Of a stretch of 64,000 nucleotides of DNA, positions 33,700-42,358 are shown one piece after another. This stretch comes from Pseudanabaena minima (GTDB lineage Bacteria > Cyanobacteriota > Cyanobacteriia > Pseudanabaenales > Pseudanabaenaceae). The notes under the pieces are model-generated. The model was not told the DNA's origin, did not search any database, and was given only the letters and a program-made list of their open reading frames with translations. The position numbers and the translations under genes were made by a program. The DNA is taken from the NCBI RefSeq assembly GCF_051131155.1, contig NZ_CP159508.1, forward strand, positions 1,798,001 through 1,862,000. Reading direction: 5' to 3'. The first letter of the stretch is position 1; each line of letters opens with the position of its first letter.

Positions 33700-33758
33700 A
33701 ATTTTCTTCGTTCAGGGTTAAGCATCTTCAGATCATAAGAATTTGATATGATTGGACG

Positions 33759-35642
33759 ATGACTGAGCCGCTACTACAAAATCCTGAAAAACTACAGGCG
33801 AGATTAAAGGAAATCCCCCTAGAGTCAGGGGTTTACTTTATGCGCGATCGCCATGATGGCGTAATTTATATCGGCAAATCGAAGGCACTACGTAATCGGG
33901 TGCGATCATACTTTCGCAGCAGTCAAGACCTATCACCACGCATCGCAATGATGGTGCAGTTGGTACATGAGATAGAATTCATCGTTACCGACTCCGAATC
34001 TGAAGCCCTCGCTCTTGAAGCAAACCTGATTAAGCAATATCAACCCTATTACAACGTTCTCCTCAAGGACGATAAAAAATATCCTTACGTTTGTATTACT
34101 TGGTCAGAGGACTATCCGCGTATTTTTATTACCCGCAAACGCAAGATGGGCGGCACAAAGGATAAATATTACGGTCCCTATGTTGATGTCTTTAACCTCA
34201 AGCGGACTTTGGGAATTATCAAACGAGCTTTCCCACTCCGCCAAAGACCGATACCAATGTTTAAAGATCGCCCCTGTTTGAACTATGACATGGGTTTATG
34301 TCCTGCGGTATGTCAGCAACTAATTTCACCAGAAGATTATCGCAAGACAATGTTAAAAGTAGCGATGATTTTTCAAGGGCGATCTAGTGAATTAGTAGAA
34401 ACCTTCACCGAGAAAATGGAAGCGGCGGCGGAAGCTTTGGAGTTTGAGAGAGCCGCCGATCTACGCGATCGCATCCAAGTTTTGCAAAACCTCAACTCTA
34501 ATCAAAAGGTTTCTCTGCCAGATGATACAGTTTCTCGCGATGCGATCGCCATGGCACAAGACGAGCAGCATACCTGTATTCAGCTATTTCAAATTAGAGC
34601 AGGGCGTTTAGTTGGTCGCTTAGCCTTTGTGGCGGACAGTCAGAGTGATACACCAGAGGCGATTTTACAGCGTACTTTAGAGGCTCATTATCAAAACTGC
34701 GATCCTGTGGAAATTCCCAACGAAGTCCACACCCAATTGGAACTTCCTGAATTAGAGATTTTGCAAGCATGGCTGAGCGATCGCAAGGGACGCAAAGTCG
34801 CGATCGCCACACCGCAGCGTCAACTCAAGGCTGAACTGATCGAAATGGTGGAACGTAATGCTCAGTATGAGTTAGCCAGAATTCAAAAGCAAAGTGATCG
34901 TAATTTACAAGGATTGGAAGACTTAGCCGAAATTCTTAATCTTGATAGTCTGCCCCAACGCATCGAAGGCTATGACATTTCCCATATTCAAGGTTCCGAC
35001 GCTGTGGCAAGCCAAGTTGTGTTTATTGATGGCATTCCCGCTAAGCAGCATTATCGCCATTACAAAATCCGCAATCCTGATATTCAAACTGGACATTCCG
35101 ATGACTTTGCCAGCCTTGCCGAAGTAATTGCTAGAAGGTTTAGGAAGTATTCAGCATTTGAATCCTTAGAGGGAGAGGGAGGCAAGAGTGATAGTGATTT
35201 CCCCGATGTCGTAATGATTGATGGAGGGAAAGGACAACTTTCATCGGTAATGAAAATTATTGATAAGTTGGGTTTGCGCGATCGCCTAACCGTGATTAGC
35301 TTAGCGAAAAAACGTGAGGAAATCTTTTTGCCTGAGCAGTCAGAGCCTTTGGTGAGTGGCGATCCAGAACGAGCAGGCGTGCAGGTGTTGCGGCGGTTGC
35401 GTGATGAGGCTCACCGTTTCGCGATTACATTCCATCGTAAAAAACGCAGTCAAAGAATGCAGCGATCGCACCTCGATCAAATTACAGGTTTAGGACATCA
35501 TCGCCAAAAAATTCTGCTGGAGAAATTCCATTCCGTTGACTATATTCGTCAGGCAACGGTCGAACAGATTGCTGAAACCGATGGTATCGGCAAGAAGTTA
35601 GCTCAGCATATTTATAATCATTTTCATTCAACTAATAACTGA
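33759..35642 (+). CDS. uvrC: Excinuclease ABC subunit C
   Basis: This is the 627-residue nuclease of nucleotide-excision repair that cuts on both sides of a lesion found by UvrAB. The GIY-YIG domain (SGVYFMRDRHDGVIYIGKSK, about 19-38) makes the 3' cut. A Cys cluster (PCLNYDMGLCPAVC) is typical. The UVR segment (AAEALEFERAADLRDRIQVL) binds UvrB. The RNase H-like domain (IEGYDISHIQGSDAVASQVV, VVMIDGGKGQL) makes the 5' cut, and a C-terminal helix-hairpin-helix pair ends the protein. The order and length are standard. The stop codon is inside the palindrome shared with the convergent glycosyltransferase. Confidence 0.97.
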   Translation: MTEPLLQNPEKLQARLKEIPLESGVYFMRDRHDGVIYIGKSKALRNRVRSYFRSSQDLSPRIAMMVQLVHEIEFIVTDSESEALALEANLIKQYQPYYNVLLKDDKKYPYVCITWSEDYPRIFITRKRKMGGTKDKYYGPYVDVFNLKRTLGIIKRAFPLRQRPIPMFKDRPCLNYDMGLCPAVCQQLISPEDYRKTMLKVAMIFQGRSSELVETFTEKMEAAAEALEFERAADLRDRIQVLQNLNSNQKVSLPDDTVSRDAIAMAQDEQHTCIQLFQIRAGRLVGRLAFVADSQSDTPEAILQRTLEAHYQNCDPVEIPNEVHTQLELPELEILQAWLSDRKGRKVAIATPQRQLKAELIEMVERNAQYELARIQKQSDRNLQGLEDLAEILNLDSLPQRIEGYDISHIQGSDAVASQVVFIDGIPAKQHYRHYKIRNPDIQTGHSDDFASLAEVIARRFRKYSAFESLEGEGGKSDSDFPDVVMIDGGKGQLSSVMKIIDKLGLRDRLTVISLAKKREEIFLPEQSEPLVSGDPERAGVQVLRRLRDEAHRFAITFHRKKRSQRMQRSHLDQITGLGHHRQKILLEKFHSVDYIRQATVEQIAETDGIGKKLAQHIYNHFHSTNN

Positions 35643-35680
35643 GAATAGGCGACGCAAAGCGCCGCCTATTCTCAGTTATT
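35634..35680. terminator. Palindrome containing both stop codons of two convergent genes
   Basis: AATAACTGAGAATAGGCG (35634-35651) pairs with its exact complement at 35663-35680, with an inner CGC-AAA-GCG tip after one mismatch. The TGA of uvrC lies in the left arm and the TGA of the minus-strand glycosyltransferase in the right arm. The two unrelated genes therefore end with the same last codons, AAT AAC TGA. Confidence 0.85.
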
Positions 35681-36601
35681 GAAGAGTAACTTACTTTCTT
35701 TATCCCAATTGCGATACATCCAAATCACAGTATACCAGTTCATATAAATCCGAAAAATTTCCATCGCAATTTCTGATTTACCTTGATCGCACAGCCATGT
35801 TAATAGAGGCTTAAGCGTGCGATCATTAAGCGTACCACCGAGGGTGAGAATCCCCCATAGGGCAAGATGTAGCCAAGTTTTTTGAATCATTAACTTGACT
35901 TCCCATGTTGGATGCTTTTGATAAAAAATAATGCTCATTCGACCACGTTGTTCTTCTAAATCAAGCAACCGGGGCATTTTATCAATGGAAAACTTAGCAT
36001 GGTAATGGAAAGCGATCGCCCCTGCACAGGTCAAACGTTTTAAACCTAATTTTTTAACCCGCATTCCTAACTCAAAATCTTCCCAACCATATTGGAAAAA
36101 GCCTGTATCAAATTTTCCTGCTTCTAACAGCCATTTACGAGCGATCGCTAAGTTACAAGTGTCAAATAACGCCGCTGTAAAATATGGCACTGCGGAGACA
36201 GGCTCAGAATCAGGTGCTTCCAAATTGCTAGTGTCGATGATCCTGCCATAGCTATAGACTTTTTCACCTTGAGCTAGAGTCTCAGTATGAGCTTGGAGGT
36301 ATTCAGGATTAACGGTAATATCGCTATCGACAAAGGCAATGTATTTGCCCTTGGCTGAGTCAATACCATAATTGCGGGCTGTGGCGGCGGCAGCATGGTC
36401 TTGGGTTAATAGACGCAAGTGTGGATATTGATCACTATTAGCTTTCAAAAACTCTACCGTACCATCGGATGAGCCATCATCTATCACCAAAATTTCGTAA
36501 GGCTGGGTTATGGTCTGTTTTTCCAACGCTGCTAGACATTTTTGCAAAATTGGTAGTCGGTTATAAGTGGGTACAACCACTGACCACAACATTTCTGACA
36601 C
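35672..36601 (-). CDS. Family 2 glycosyltransferase
   Basis: The protein has 309 residues from a GTG at 36601, chosen because AGGAGA lies 6 nt before it. An upstream TTG at 36625 has no ribosome site. The GT-A domain starts WSVVVPTYNRLPILQKCL, with the sugar-nucleotide motifs EILVIDDGSSDGTVEFL, AATARNYGIDSAKGKYIAFVDSD (DSD metal site) and GWEDFELGMRVKKLGL, where ED is the likely catalytic base. The C-terminal 80 residues contain an amphipathic or membrane-associated stretch (WLHLALWGILTLGG). It transfers a sugar from an NDP donor to an unknown glycan. It is the only minus-strand gene next to the polysaccharide locus. Confidence 0.88.
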   Translation of the reverse strand: MSEMLWSVVVPTYNRLPILQKCLAALEKQTITQPYEILVIDDGSSDGTVEFLKANSDQYPHLRLLTQDHAAAATARNYGIDSAKGKYIAFVDSDITVNPEYLQAHTETLAQGEKVYSYGRIIDTSNLEAPDSEPVSAVPYFTAALFDTCNLAIARKWLLEAGKFDTGFFQYGWEDFELGMRVKKLGLKRLTCAGAIAFHYHAKFSIDKMPRLLDLEEQRGRMSIIFYQKHPTWEVKLMIQKTWLHLALWGILTLGGTLNDRTLKPLLTWLCDQGKSEIAMEIFRIYMNWYTVIWMYRNWDKESKLLFNN

Positions 36602-36674
36602 AGTGTTTCTCCTAAGCGATTGCAAAAAAAATTATAGCTTAAGCCTCAAGAAACTTAGGGTTCCGCGATCTAAG

Positions 36675-36707
36675 TTTTGGTGGCGCAGCGAAGCTGCACC
36701 ACCAAAA
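36675..36707. repeat. Intergenic palindrome before the rfb genes
   Basis: TTTTGGTGGCGCAGC (36675-36689) pairs with GCTGCACCACCAAAA (36693-36707) with one mismatch and a GAA loop. It lies between the divergent glycosyltransferase and rfbC. Confidence 0.6.
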
Positions 36708-36799
36708 AATCTGGTTGTTTAATTTACTGCGCCAAGGGACGCGCGGTAAGTTAGTAATTTTAAGACATAATTTTGTGGTTAATGTCACGCAATATTTGC

Positions 36800-37345
36800 A
36801 TGAAAGTTGAAATCACAGCAATTCCTGATGTTTTACTAATTACACCTAAGGTATTTGGTGATGAGCGAGGTTTTTTTTATGAGTCATACAACCATCAAAG
36901 TTTTGTTGAAAAAACAGGCTTAGATCTCACCTTTGTCCAAGACAATCATTCGCGATCGCAAAAAAATGTGTTACGGGGATTGCATTATCAAATTGGTAAG
37001 CCTCAAGGCAAATTGGTGAGAGCTTTATTAGGAACAATTCAAGATGTTGCCGTAGATTTACGACATAGTTCACCAACATTTGGTAAATCGGTAAGTTATA
37101 TTCTTAGTGCAGAAAACTATCAACAACTATGGATTCCTGTAGGATTTGCTCACGGCTTTACTGTATTGTCAGACGTTGCCGAAGTAGCCTATAAAACGAC
37201 AGATTACTACGCTCCCAGTGAAGAGCGCTGTTTATTGTGGAATGATCCTGAGTTAGCGATCGCATGGCAACTCAAAGGACAACCAATTGTGTCGGCTAAA
37301 GATGCTGTTGGCAAATTATTAAAAGAAGCGGAGTTATTTGCATGA
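36800..37345 (+). CDS. rfbC: dTDP-4-dehydrorhamnose 3,5-epimerase
   Basis: The protein has 181 residues from the ATG at 36800 (MKVEITAIPDVLLITPKVFG), the usual start of the family. In-frame upstream starts would add a non-conserved leader. It epimerises C3 and C5 of dTDP-4-keto-6-deoxyglucose. The cupin core is clear: ERGFFYESYNHQSF, DNHSRSQKNVLRGLHYQ with the catalytic His, GTIQDVAVDLRHSSPTFGK, and WIPVGFAHGFTVLSD. It is followed with a 4-nt ATGA overlap by rfbB, so rfbC-B-D are coupled. Confidence 0.95.
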   Translation: MKVEITAIPDVLLITPKVFGDERGFFYESYNHQSFVEKTGLDLTFVQDNHSRSQKNVLRGLHYQIGKPQGKLVRALLGTIQDVAVDLRHSSPTFGKSVSYILSAENYQQLWIPVGFAHGFTVLSDVAEVAYKTTDYYAPSEERCLLWNDPELAIAWQLKGQPIVSAKDAVGKLLKEAELFA

Positions 37346-38361
37346 GTCCAGTCGAAAAATTTCAAAAAATACTGATTACGGGTGGAGCGGGATTTATTGG
37401 CTCTAATTATGTACATTACGCGCTCAATCACCACCCCACATGGGAGATTGTAGTTTTAGATAAGCTCACCTATGCAGGAAATTTAGATAATCTGAAAGAT
37501 GTCAGCGATCGGATTACTTTCATTCAAGGCGATATTGCCAATCCTGAAGATGTGGAAAAAGCTGTGGCTGGTGTGGACGCGATCCTCAACTTTGCTGCCG
37601 AAAGCCATGTTGATCGCAGTTTGAGAGATCCACTCCCCTTCATCCGCACCAATATCGAAGGCACATTACTATTATTGGAAGCGGCAAGAAAACATCAAAT
37701 CAAACGCTTTCTTCATGTTTCCACCGATGAAGTCTACGGAGATCTCGTCGGTAGTGATCGCCATTCCCTAGAGTCAGACACTCTATCACCGCGTAGTCCC
37801 TATGCTGCTTCCAAAGCAGGAGCCGAGCATTTGGTCTTCTCCTACGGCATTAGCTATGGTTTAGATGTGGTGATTACTCGTGGCTCGAATACTTATGGGC
37901 TGTATCAATATCCTGAAAAAATTATTCCTCTTTTCATCACCAATGCCCTAGAGTCAAAATCCTTACCTATCTATGGTGATGGTTCTGCTGTCCGTGATTA
38001 TCTCTATGTGGAAGATCATTGCTCAGGCATTGACACAGTGCTGCACACAGGTATAAGTGGTAGAGCCTATAACCTTGGTGCGCGCATGGAAGTCAATGGC
38101 ATCGAGGTTGCTAAAACTATTTTAGGCTTGCTTGATCGCCCCGAATCCTTGATGCAATCTGTTAGCGATCGCCCAGGACATGACTACCGCTATTCTGTTG
38201 ATCCTAGTGCAGCCGAATCTCTGGGCTGGCAGCGGCAATGGGACTTTCAACGCGGCATGGCTCAAACCGTGGCTTGGTACAAACACAATTCGGACTGGTG
38301 GCAAGCGGTCAAGGATAAGAAAGTATTCCAAGAGCATTACAACCAATGGTATGCCCGATGA
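37342..38361 (+). CDS. rfbB: dTDP-glucose 4,6-dehydratase
   Basis: This 339-residue short-chain dehydrogenase-type enzyme makes dTDP-4-keto-6-deoxyglucose. The Rossmann motif is GGAGFIGSNYVHYAL (near 14-28). The catalytic set is STDEVYGD (Thr-Asp-Glu) and SPYAASKAGAEHLV (Tyr-x3-Lys). The substrate region RGSNTYGLYQYPEKIIPLFI is typical. It is a little shorter than the common 350-360. It overlaps rfbC and rfbD by 4 nt each, giving a tightly coupled set. Confidence 0.96.
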   Translation: MSPVEKFQKILITGGAGFIGSNYVHYALNHHPTWEIVVLDKLTYAGNLDNLKDVSDRITFIQGDIANPEDVEKAVAGVDAILNFAAESHVDRSLRDPLPFIRTNIEGTLLLLEAARKHQIKRFLHVSTDEVYGDLVGSDRHSLESDTLSPRSPYAASKAGAEHLVFSYGISYGLDVVITRGSNTYGLYQYPEKIIPLFITNALESKSLPIYGDGSAVRDYLYVEDHCSGIDTVLHTGISGRAYNLGARMEVNGIEVAKTILGLLDRPESLMQSVSDRPGHDYRYSVDPSAAESLGWQRQWDFQRGMAQTVAWYKHNSDWWQAVKDKKVFQEHYNQWYAR

Positions 38362-39227
38362 GTCAACCTCTTAAAGTGGCTCTGATTGGAGCAAATGGGC
38401 AGTTAGGCTCAGATATTAATAGTCACTTTTTGCTGTGCGAGCGCTATCAACTGACGGCTCTAACTCGATCTGACATTGACATTAGACAGGCTGAAATAGT
38501 TGATCAAGTATTAACCAGTCAGAAATTTGATGTGGTGATCAATAGTGCTGCCTATGTGCGTGTCGATGACTGTGAGCAAGAAGTGGACACAGCTTTTAAT
38601 GTCAATGCGATCGGCGCGTTAAATGTGGCTCGAACCTGTCGTGATGTTGGCGCACTCTGCGTTTACATCAGTACCGATTATGTTTTTCATGGCGATCGCC
38701 CCCATCCCTACACAGAAGCAGATATTCCTAACCCAATTAACATCTACGGTACATCCAAGCTCACGGGGGAATATCTAGTCCAACAAACCACTGCGCGATC
38801 ACTAATTTTGCGAATCTCCAGTGTCTTCGGTAAAGCTGGGGCAAGTGGTAAGGGTGGTAATTTTGTTGAAACAATGATTAAAAAAGCCAAGGCTAGCGAA
38901 CCAATCAAGGTAGTTAATGACATATTTATGTCGCCTACCTATACGCATGATGCAGCTAGATTGCTAGATGTACTTTTACAAGAAGGTGCAACAGGGCTGA
39001 TTCATGGAGCTAATTCAGGGAGTTGTTCATGGTATGAATTTGCTAGTGCAGCGCTTAGTCTTGCTAATATCCAGTATCCCATTGAAGCTATTCCTGCTTC
39101 GGATTTTCCTACTAAAGCAACCAGACCGACGAACTCAGCATTAATTAGTGATCAGTTGCCCAAAATTACTGATTTTCAGATGCGCCCTTGGCAAGAAGCG
39201 CTTGCAGCATATATTCAAGCCAGATAA
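38358..39227 (+). CDS. rfbD: dTDP-4-dehydrorhamnose reductase
   Basis: The protein has 289 residues from the ATG at 38358, which overlaps the rfbB stop as ATGA. It makes dTDP-L-rhamnose by reducing the 4-keto group with NAD(P)H. Motifs are GANGQLGSDIN at the N-terminus, INSAAYVRVDDCE, ISTDYVFHGD, and the catalytic YGTSKLTGEYLV. The C-terminal part binds the sugar nucleotide (KATRPTNSALISDQL). The TAA lies inside the hairpin at 39219, which separates it from rfbA. Confidence 0.95.
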   Translation: MSQPLKVALIGANGQLGSDINSHFLLCERYQLTALTRSDIDIRQAEIVDQVLTSQKFDVVINSAAYVRVDDCEQEVDTAFNVNAIGALNVARTCRDVGALCVYISTDYVFHGDRPHPYTEADIPNPINIYGTSKLTGEYLVQQTTARSLILRISSVFGKAGASGKGGNFVETMIKKAKASEPIKVVNDIFMSPTYTHDAARLLDVLLQEGATGLIHGANSGSCSWYEFASAALSLANIQYPIEAIPASDFPTKATRPTNSALISDQLPKITDFQMRPWQEALAAYIQAR

Positions 39228-39253
39228 AAAACGCGCAGTGTTTTTTATCTGGC
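39219..39253 (+). terminator. Hairpin over the rfbD stop codon, before rfbA
   Basis: GCCAGATAAAAAAC (39219-39232) pairs perfectly with its complement at 39240-39253 round a 7-nt loop. The rfbD TAA is within the stem, and the right arm holds TTTTTT. It may partly terminate transcription before rfbA, which starts 18 nt later. Confidence 0.65.
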
Positions 39254-39270
39254 ATTTACTATTCAAAACT

Positions 39271-40344
39271 ATGAAAGCTCTAATTCTATCTGGTGGCAAA
39301 GGTACAAGGTTACGCCCTCTTACCTATACAGGGGCAAAACAACTCGTTCCCGTTGCCAATAAACCAATCCTCTGGTACTGCATCGAAAGTATTGTCGCCG
39401 CAGGTATTACTGATGTAGGTATCGTCATCAGTCCAGAAACTGGCGATGAAGTAAAAAGCAAAACAGGTAATGGCGATCGCTTTGGCGCAAATATTACCTA
39501 TATTCTGCAAGATAAACCCGCAGGCTTAGCCCATGCCGTTAAGATTGCCCAGTCATTTCTTGGTGAAGACTCTTTCATTATGTTTCTTGGTGACAATCTA
39601 ATCGAATCACAATTAGATACTTTTTTGACCAGTTTTAACCAAAAACAACTAGATGCTTTGATTTTATTACGCCAAGTCGCTGATCCTAGTGCTTTTGGCG
39701 TGGCAACTGTTGACGCTGATGGCAAAGTGATCAAACTAGTCGAAAAACCCAAACAGCCTGAATCAAATCTGGCTTTAGTTGGGGTGTACTTCTTTAAAAA
39801 GACAATTCATGAGGCAATCGCTCAAATTGCCCCATCCGCTAGAGGTGAGCTAGAAATCACTGATGCGATCCAAAAACTAATTGACACTGATAAAAAAGTT
39901 GAAGCCTCAGAACTAGAAGGCTGGTGGCTCGATACAGGCAAAAAAGACGATATCCTCGCCGCCAATCAAATTGTGCTAGATGCCAGACTCAAATCTAAAA
40001 ATTTAGGCGAAGTCGATGCTGTTAGCAATATCAGTGGTCGCGTCGAAATTGGCAAAGGGTCCCAAGTGATTAGCTGTAAAATTCGTGGTCCTGTTGTGAT
40101 CGGCGAAAACTGCTATCTCGAACATGCTTATATCGGTCCCTATACCAGTATTAGCGATCGCGTCAAGATTATCGATACCGATATTGAACATAGCGTCATC
40201 CTCAGCGACACCAAAATTACAGGCATCCATCAACGCATTGTCGATAGTGTGATTGGTCAAAGGGTATCAATGAAAGTTTCACCGAAGCGCCCACAGGCTC
40301 TAAGGTTTCTTGTCGGCGATGACTCTCAGCTTGAGATTATGTAG
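39271..40344 (+). CDS. rfbA: Glucose-1-phosphate thymidylyltransferase, long form
   Basis: The protein has 357 residues from the ATG at 39271. The frame is open much further upstream, but that part overlaps rfbD in another frame. The nucleotidyltransferase domain has LSGGKGTRLRPLTYTGAKQL (signature), MFLGDNLIES, and GWWLDTGKKDDIL. The last 100 residues form a left-handed beta-helix (ISGRVEIGKGSQVISCKIRG, VVIGENCYLEHAYIGPYTSI). This is the long form common in archaea and cyanobacteria, unlike the 290-residue enterobacterial RmlA. It activates glucose-1-phosphate with dTTP, the first step to dTDP-rhamnose. Confidence 0.93.
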   Translation: MKALILSGGKGTRLRPLTYTGAKQLVPVANKPILWYCIESIVAAGITDVGIVISPETGDEVKSKTGNGDRFGANITYILQDKPAGLAHAVKIAQSFLGEDSFIMFLGDNLIESQLDTFLTSFNQKQLDALILLRQVADPSAFGVATVDADGKVIKLVEKPKQPESNLALVGVYFFKKTIHEAIAQIAPSARGELEITDAIQKLIDTDKKVEASELEGWWLDTGKKDDILAANQIVLDARLKSKNLGEVDAVSNISGRVEIGKGSQVISCKIRGPVVIGENCYLEHAYIGPYTSISDRVKIIDTDIEHSVILSDTKITGIHQRIVDSVIGQRVSMKVSPKRPQALRFLVGDDSQLEIM

Positions 40345-40484
40345 AAAGGAGGACTCTGCGAATGGTATTCTCATCCATAGTTTTTAGTCGGACTTCTTGC
40401 TGTTAGCAATGAAATGCCATATGTTAGACCAACAAATGGAAGCAGTGCAGAGTTCGTAATTAGCAAAAAATTGGAAAAATCTAA

Positions 40485-41252
40485 ATGAAAGCCGTAATTT
40501 TAGCTGGTGGTTTAGGGACTCGGTTAAGTGAAGAAACCCACCTCAAACCAAAGCCAATGGTGGAAATTGGTGGCAAACCGATTTTATGGCACATCATGAA
40601 AACTTATTCAGCCTACGGAATCCATGATTTCATAATTTGTTGTGGCTATAAAGGGTATGTAATTAAGGAATATTTCGCTAATTATTTTTTACACATGTCT
40701 GATATTACTTTTGACATGCAGTCCAACCAAATGGAAGTGCATCAAAAAAAAGCAGAACCTTGGCGTGTAACCCTAGTAGATACGGGTGAAACTACTCAAA
40801 CGGGGGGACGGCTCCAAAGAGTAAAAAATTATGTAGGTAGTGAAACTTTCTGTTTTACCTATGGTGATGGGGTAAGTAATGTCAACATCAAAGAATTGAT
40901 TTCTTTTCATCATAAGCAGAAACATCTAGCTACAGTTACAGCAGTTCAGCCCCCTGGACGCTATGGGAATATTAATATAGAGCAAGGCTTAGTCTTAAAT
41001 TTTCAAGAGAAACCTCAAGGGGATGGTGGATGGATTAATGGAGGTTATTTTGTTTTGGAACCAGAAGTATTTGATTTATTAGAAAGTGATCAAACTAGTT
41101 GGGAGTCACAGACTTTACCAATGATTGCCCATAAACAGGAATTATCTGCTTTTAATCACTATGGTTTTTGGCAAGCAATGGATACGCTTAGAGATAAAAA
41201 TTATTTGGAAAGTTTATGGGAAACTGCTAGCGCTCCTTGGAAAGTATGGTGA
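40485..41252 (+). CDS. rfbF: Glucose-1-phosphate cytidylyltransferase
   Basis: This 255-residue enzyme makes CDP-glucose from CTP and glucose-1-phosphate. It has the signature AGGLGTRLSEETHLKPKPMV at 7-26, then GGKPILWHIMKTYSAYG, DTGETTQTGGRLQRVKNYV, FTYGDGVSNVNIKEL and GGYFVLEPEVFDLL. Length and motifs are those of RfbF. The stop shares one base with the rfbG start (TGATG). It opens the CDP-sugar part of the locus, 140 nt after rfbA. I see no structured element in that spacer. Confidence 0.96.
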   Translation: MKAVILAGGLGTRLSEETHLKPKPMVEIGGKPILWHIMKTYSAYGIHDFIICCGYKGYVIKEYFANYFLHMSDITFDMQSNQMEVHQKKAEPWRVTLVDTGETTQTGGRLQRVKNYVGSETFCFTYGDGVSNVNIKELISFHHKQKHLATVTAVQPPGRYGNINIEQGLVLNFQEKPQGDGGWINGGYFVLEPEVFDLLESDQTSWESQTLPMIAHKQELSAFNHYGFWQAMDTLRDKNYLESLWETASAPWKVW

Positions 41253-42319
41253 TGAATTTAGAGTTTTGGCAAAATAAAAAAGTTTTAGTGACGGGGCATA
41301 CTGGTTTTAAAGGTAGTTGGCTTTCAATTTGGCTACAGATTTTAGGAGCTAAGGTAATTGGCTATAGTTTGCCGCCCCATACACAGCCTTGTTTATTTGA
41401 TTTAGCTCAGGTCAGCGATCGCATGACTTCGGTAGTTGGCGATATTCGAGATTTAGATCATCTTGTCAAAACAATCAAAAAACATCAGCCTGAAATTGTA
41501 ATTCACATGGCAGCCCAAGCGTTAGTCCGTGAATCTTACAAAAATCCTGCTGAAACCTATGCTGTTAATGTTATGGGTACAGTAAATGTGCTAGAAGCAT
41601 TACGCCAAGTTGGATGTGTAAAAGCTCTAGTTAATGTAACTTCAGATAAATGTTATGAAAATCGGGAATGGGTTTGGGGATATCGTGAGCATGATGCGCT
41701 AGGAGGTTATGACCCTTACAGCAACAGTAAAGGCTGCTCTGAATTGGTAACATCGGCTTATCATAATTCTTTCTTCCATCCTAAAGACTACTCACAACAT
41801 GGAGTCGGCATTGCCACCGCTCGCGCAGGTAATGTCATTGGTGGCGGTGATTGGGCAAGCGATCGCTTGATTCCTGACATTCTCAAGGCTTGGCAGACTG
41901 GACAGAAAGTAGTTATCCGCTATCCTCATGCAGTTCGTCCTTGGCAACATGTGCTTGAACCTTTATCTGGCTACCTTACCTTAGCAGAGCATCTATATAG
42001 TGATGGCGTAGGTTACGGAGGTGCTTGGAATTTTGGTCCTAATGAATCTGATGCTCAGACTGTTGGCTGGATTGTTGAGCAGATGGCAAATCTGTGGAGT
42101 AAGGAAGCAGATTGGGTTCAGGAAACTTCATTACAGCCCCATGAGGCTAACTATTTGAAATTAGATTGCTCTAAAGCACGTAGTCAATTAAAATGGCAAC
42201 CAAAGTTAGATGTAAAAACTGCTTTGGCTTGGGTTATTGACTGGACAAAATCTTTGCAGTCTGGAGCAAATATGAGAGATATTACTGCTCATCAAATTAA
42301 TCAATTTATCCTTAAATAA
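41252..42319 (+). CDS. rfbG: CDP-glucose 4,6-dehydratase
   Basis: The protein has 355 residues from the ATG at 41252. It forms CDP-4-keto-6-deoxyglucose, the branch point for CDP-linked dideoxy and branched sugars. Motifs are VTGHTGFKGSWLSIWLQILG (Rossmann), HMAAQALVRESYKNPAETYA, TSDKCYEN, and catalytic YDPYSNSKGCSELVTSAY. The VRPWQHVLEPLSGYL stretch is typical of RfbG. It is coupled to rfbF by TGATG. The C-terminus (about 345 on) is normal in length. Confidence 0.95.
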   Translation: MNLEFWQNKKVLVTGHTGFKGSWLSIWLQILGAKVIGYSLPPHTQPCLFDLAQVSDRMTSVVGDIRDLDHLVKTIKKHQPEIVIHMAAQALVRESYKNPAETYAVNVMGTVNVLEALRQVGCVKALVNVTSDKCYENREWVWGYREHDALGGYDPYSNSKGCSELVTSAYHNSFFHPKDYSQHGVGIATARAGNVIGGGDWASDRLIPDILKAWQTGQKVVIRYPHAVRPWQHVLEPLSGYLTLAEHLYSDGVGYGGAWNFGPNESDAQTVGWIVEQMANLWSKEADWVQETSLQPHEANYLKLDCSKARSQLKWQPKLDVKTALAWVIDWTKSLQSGANMRDITAHQINQFILK

Positions 42320-42358
42320 TTTTAAGGAAATCCAAATTTCAAAAAATATTAAATAGTT

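Larger units (their letters stand above)
33261..33758. other. Divergent ctaC-uvrC gap with two hairpins, no gene seen
   Basis: This 498-nt gap must hold the promoters of ctaC (leftward) and uvrC (rightward). I find no convincing coding region. Two structured elements at 33470-33518 and 33669-33699 are listed separately. Confidence 0.6.
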
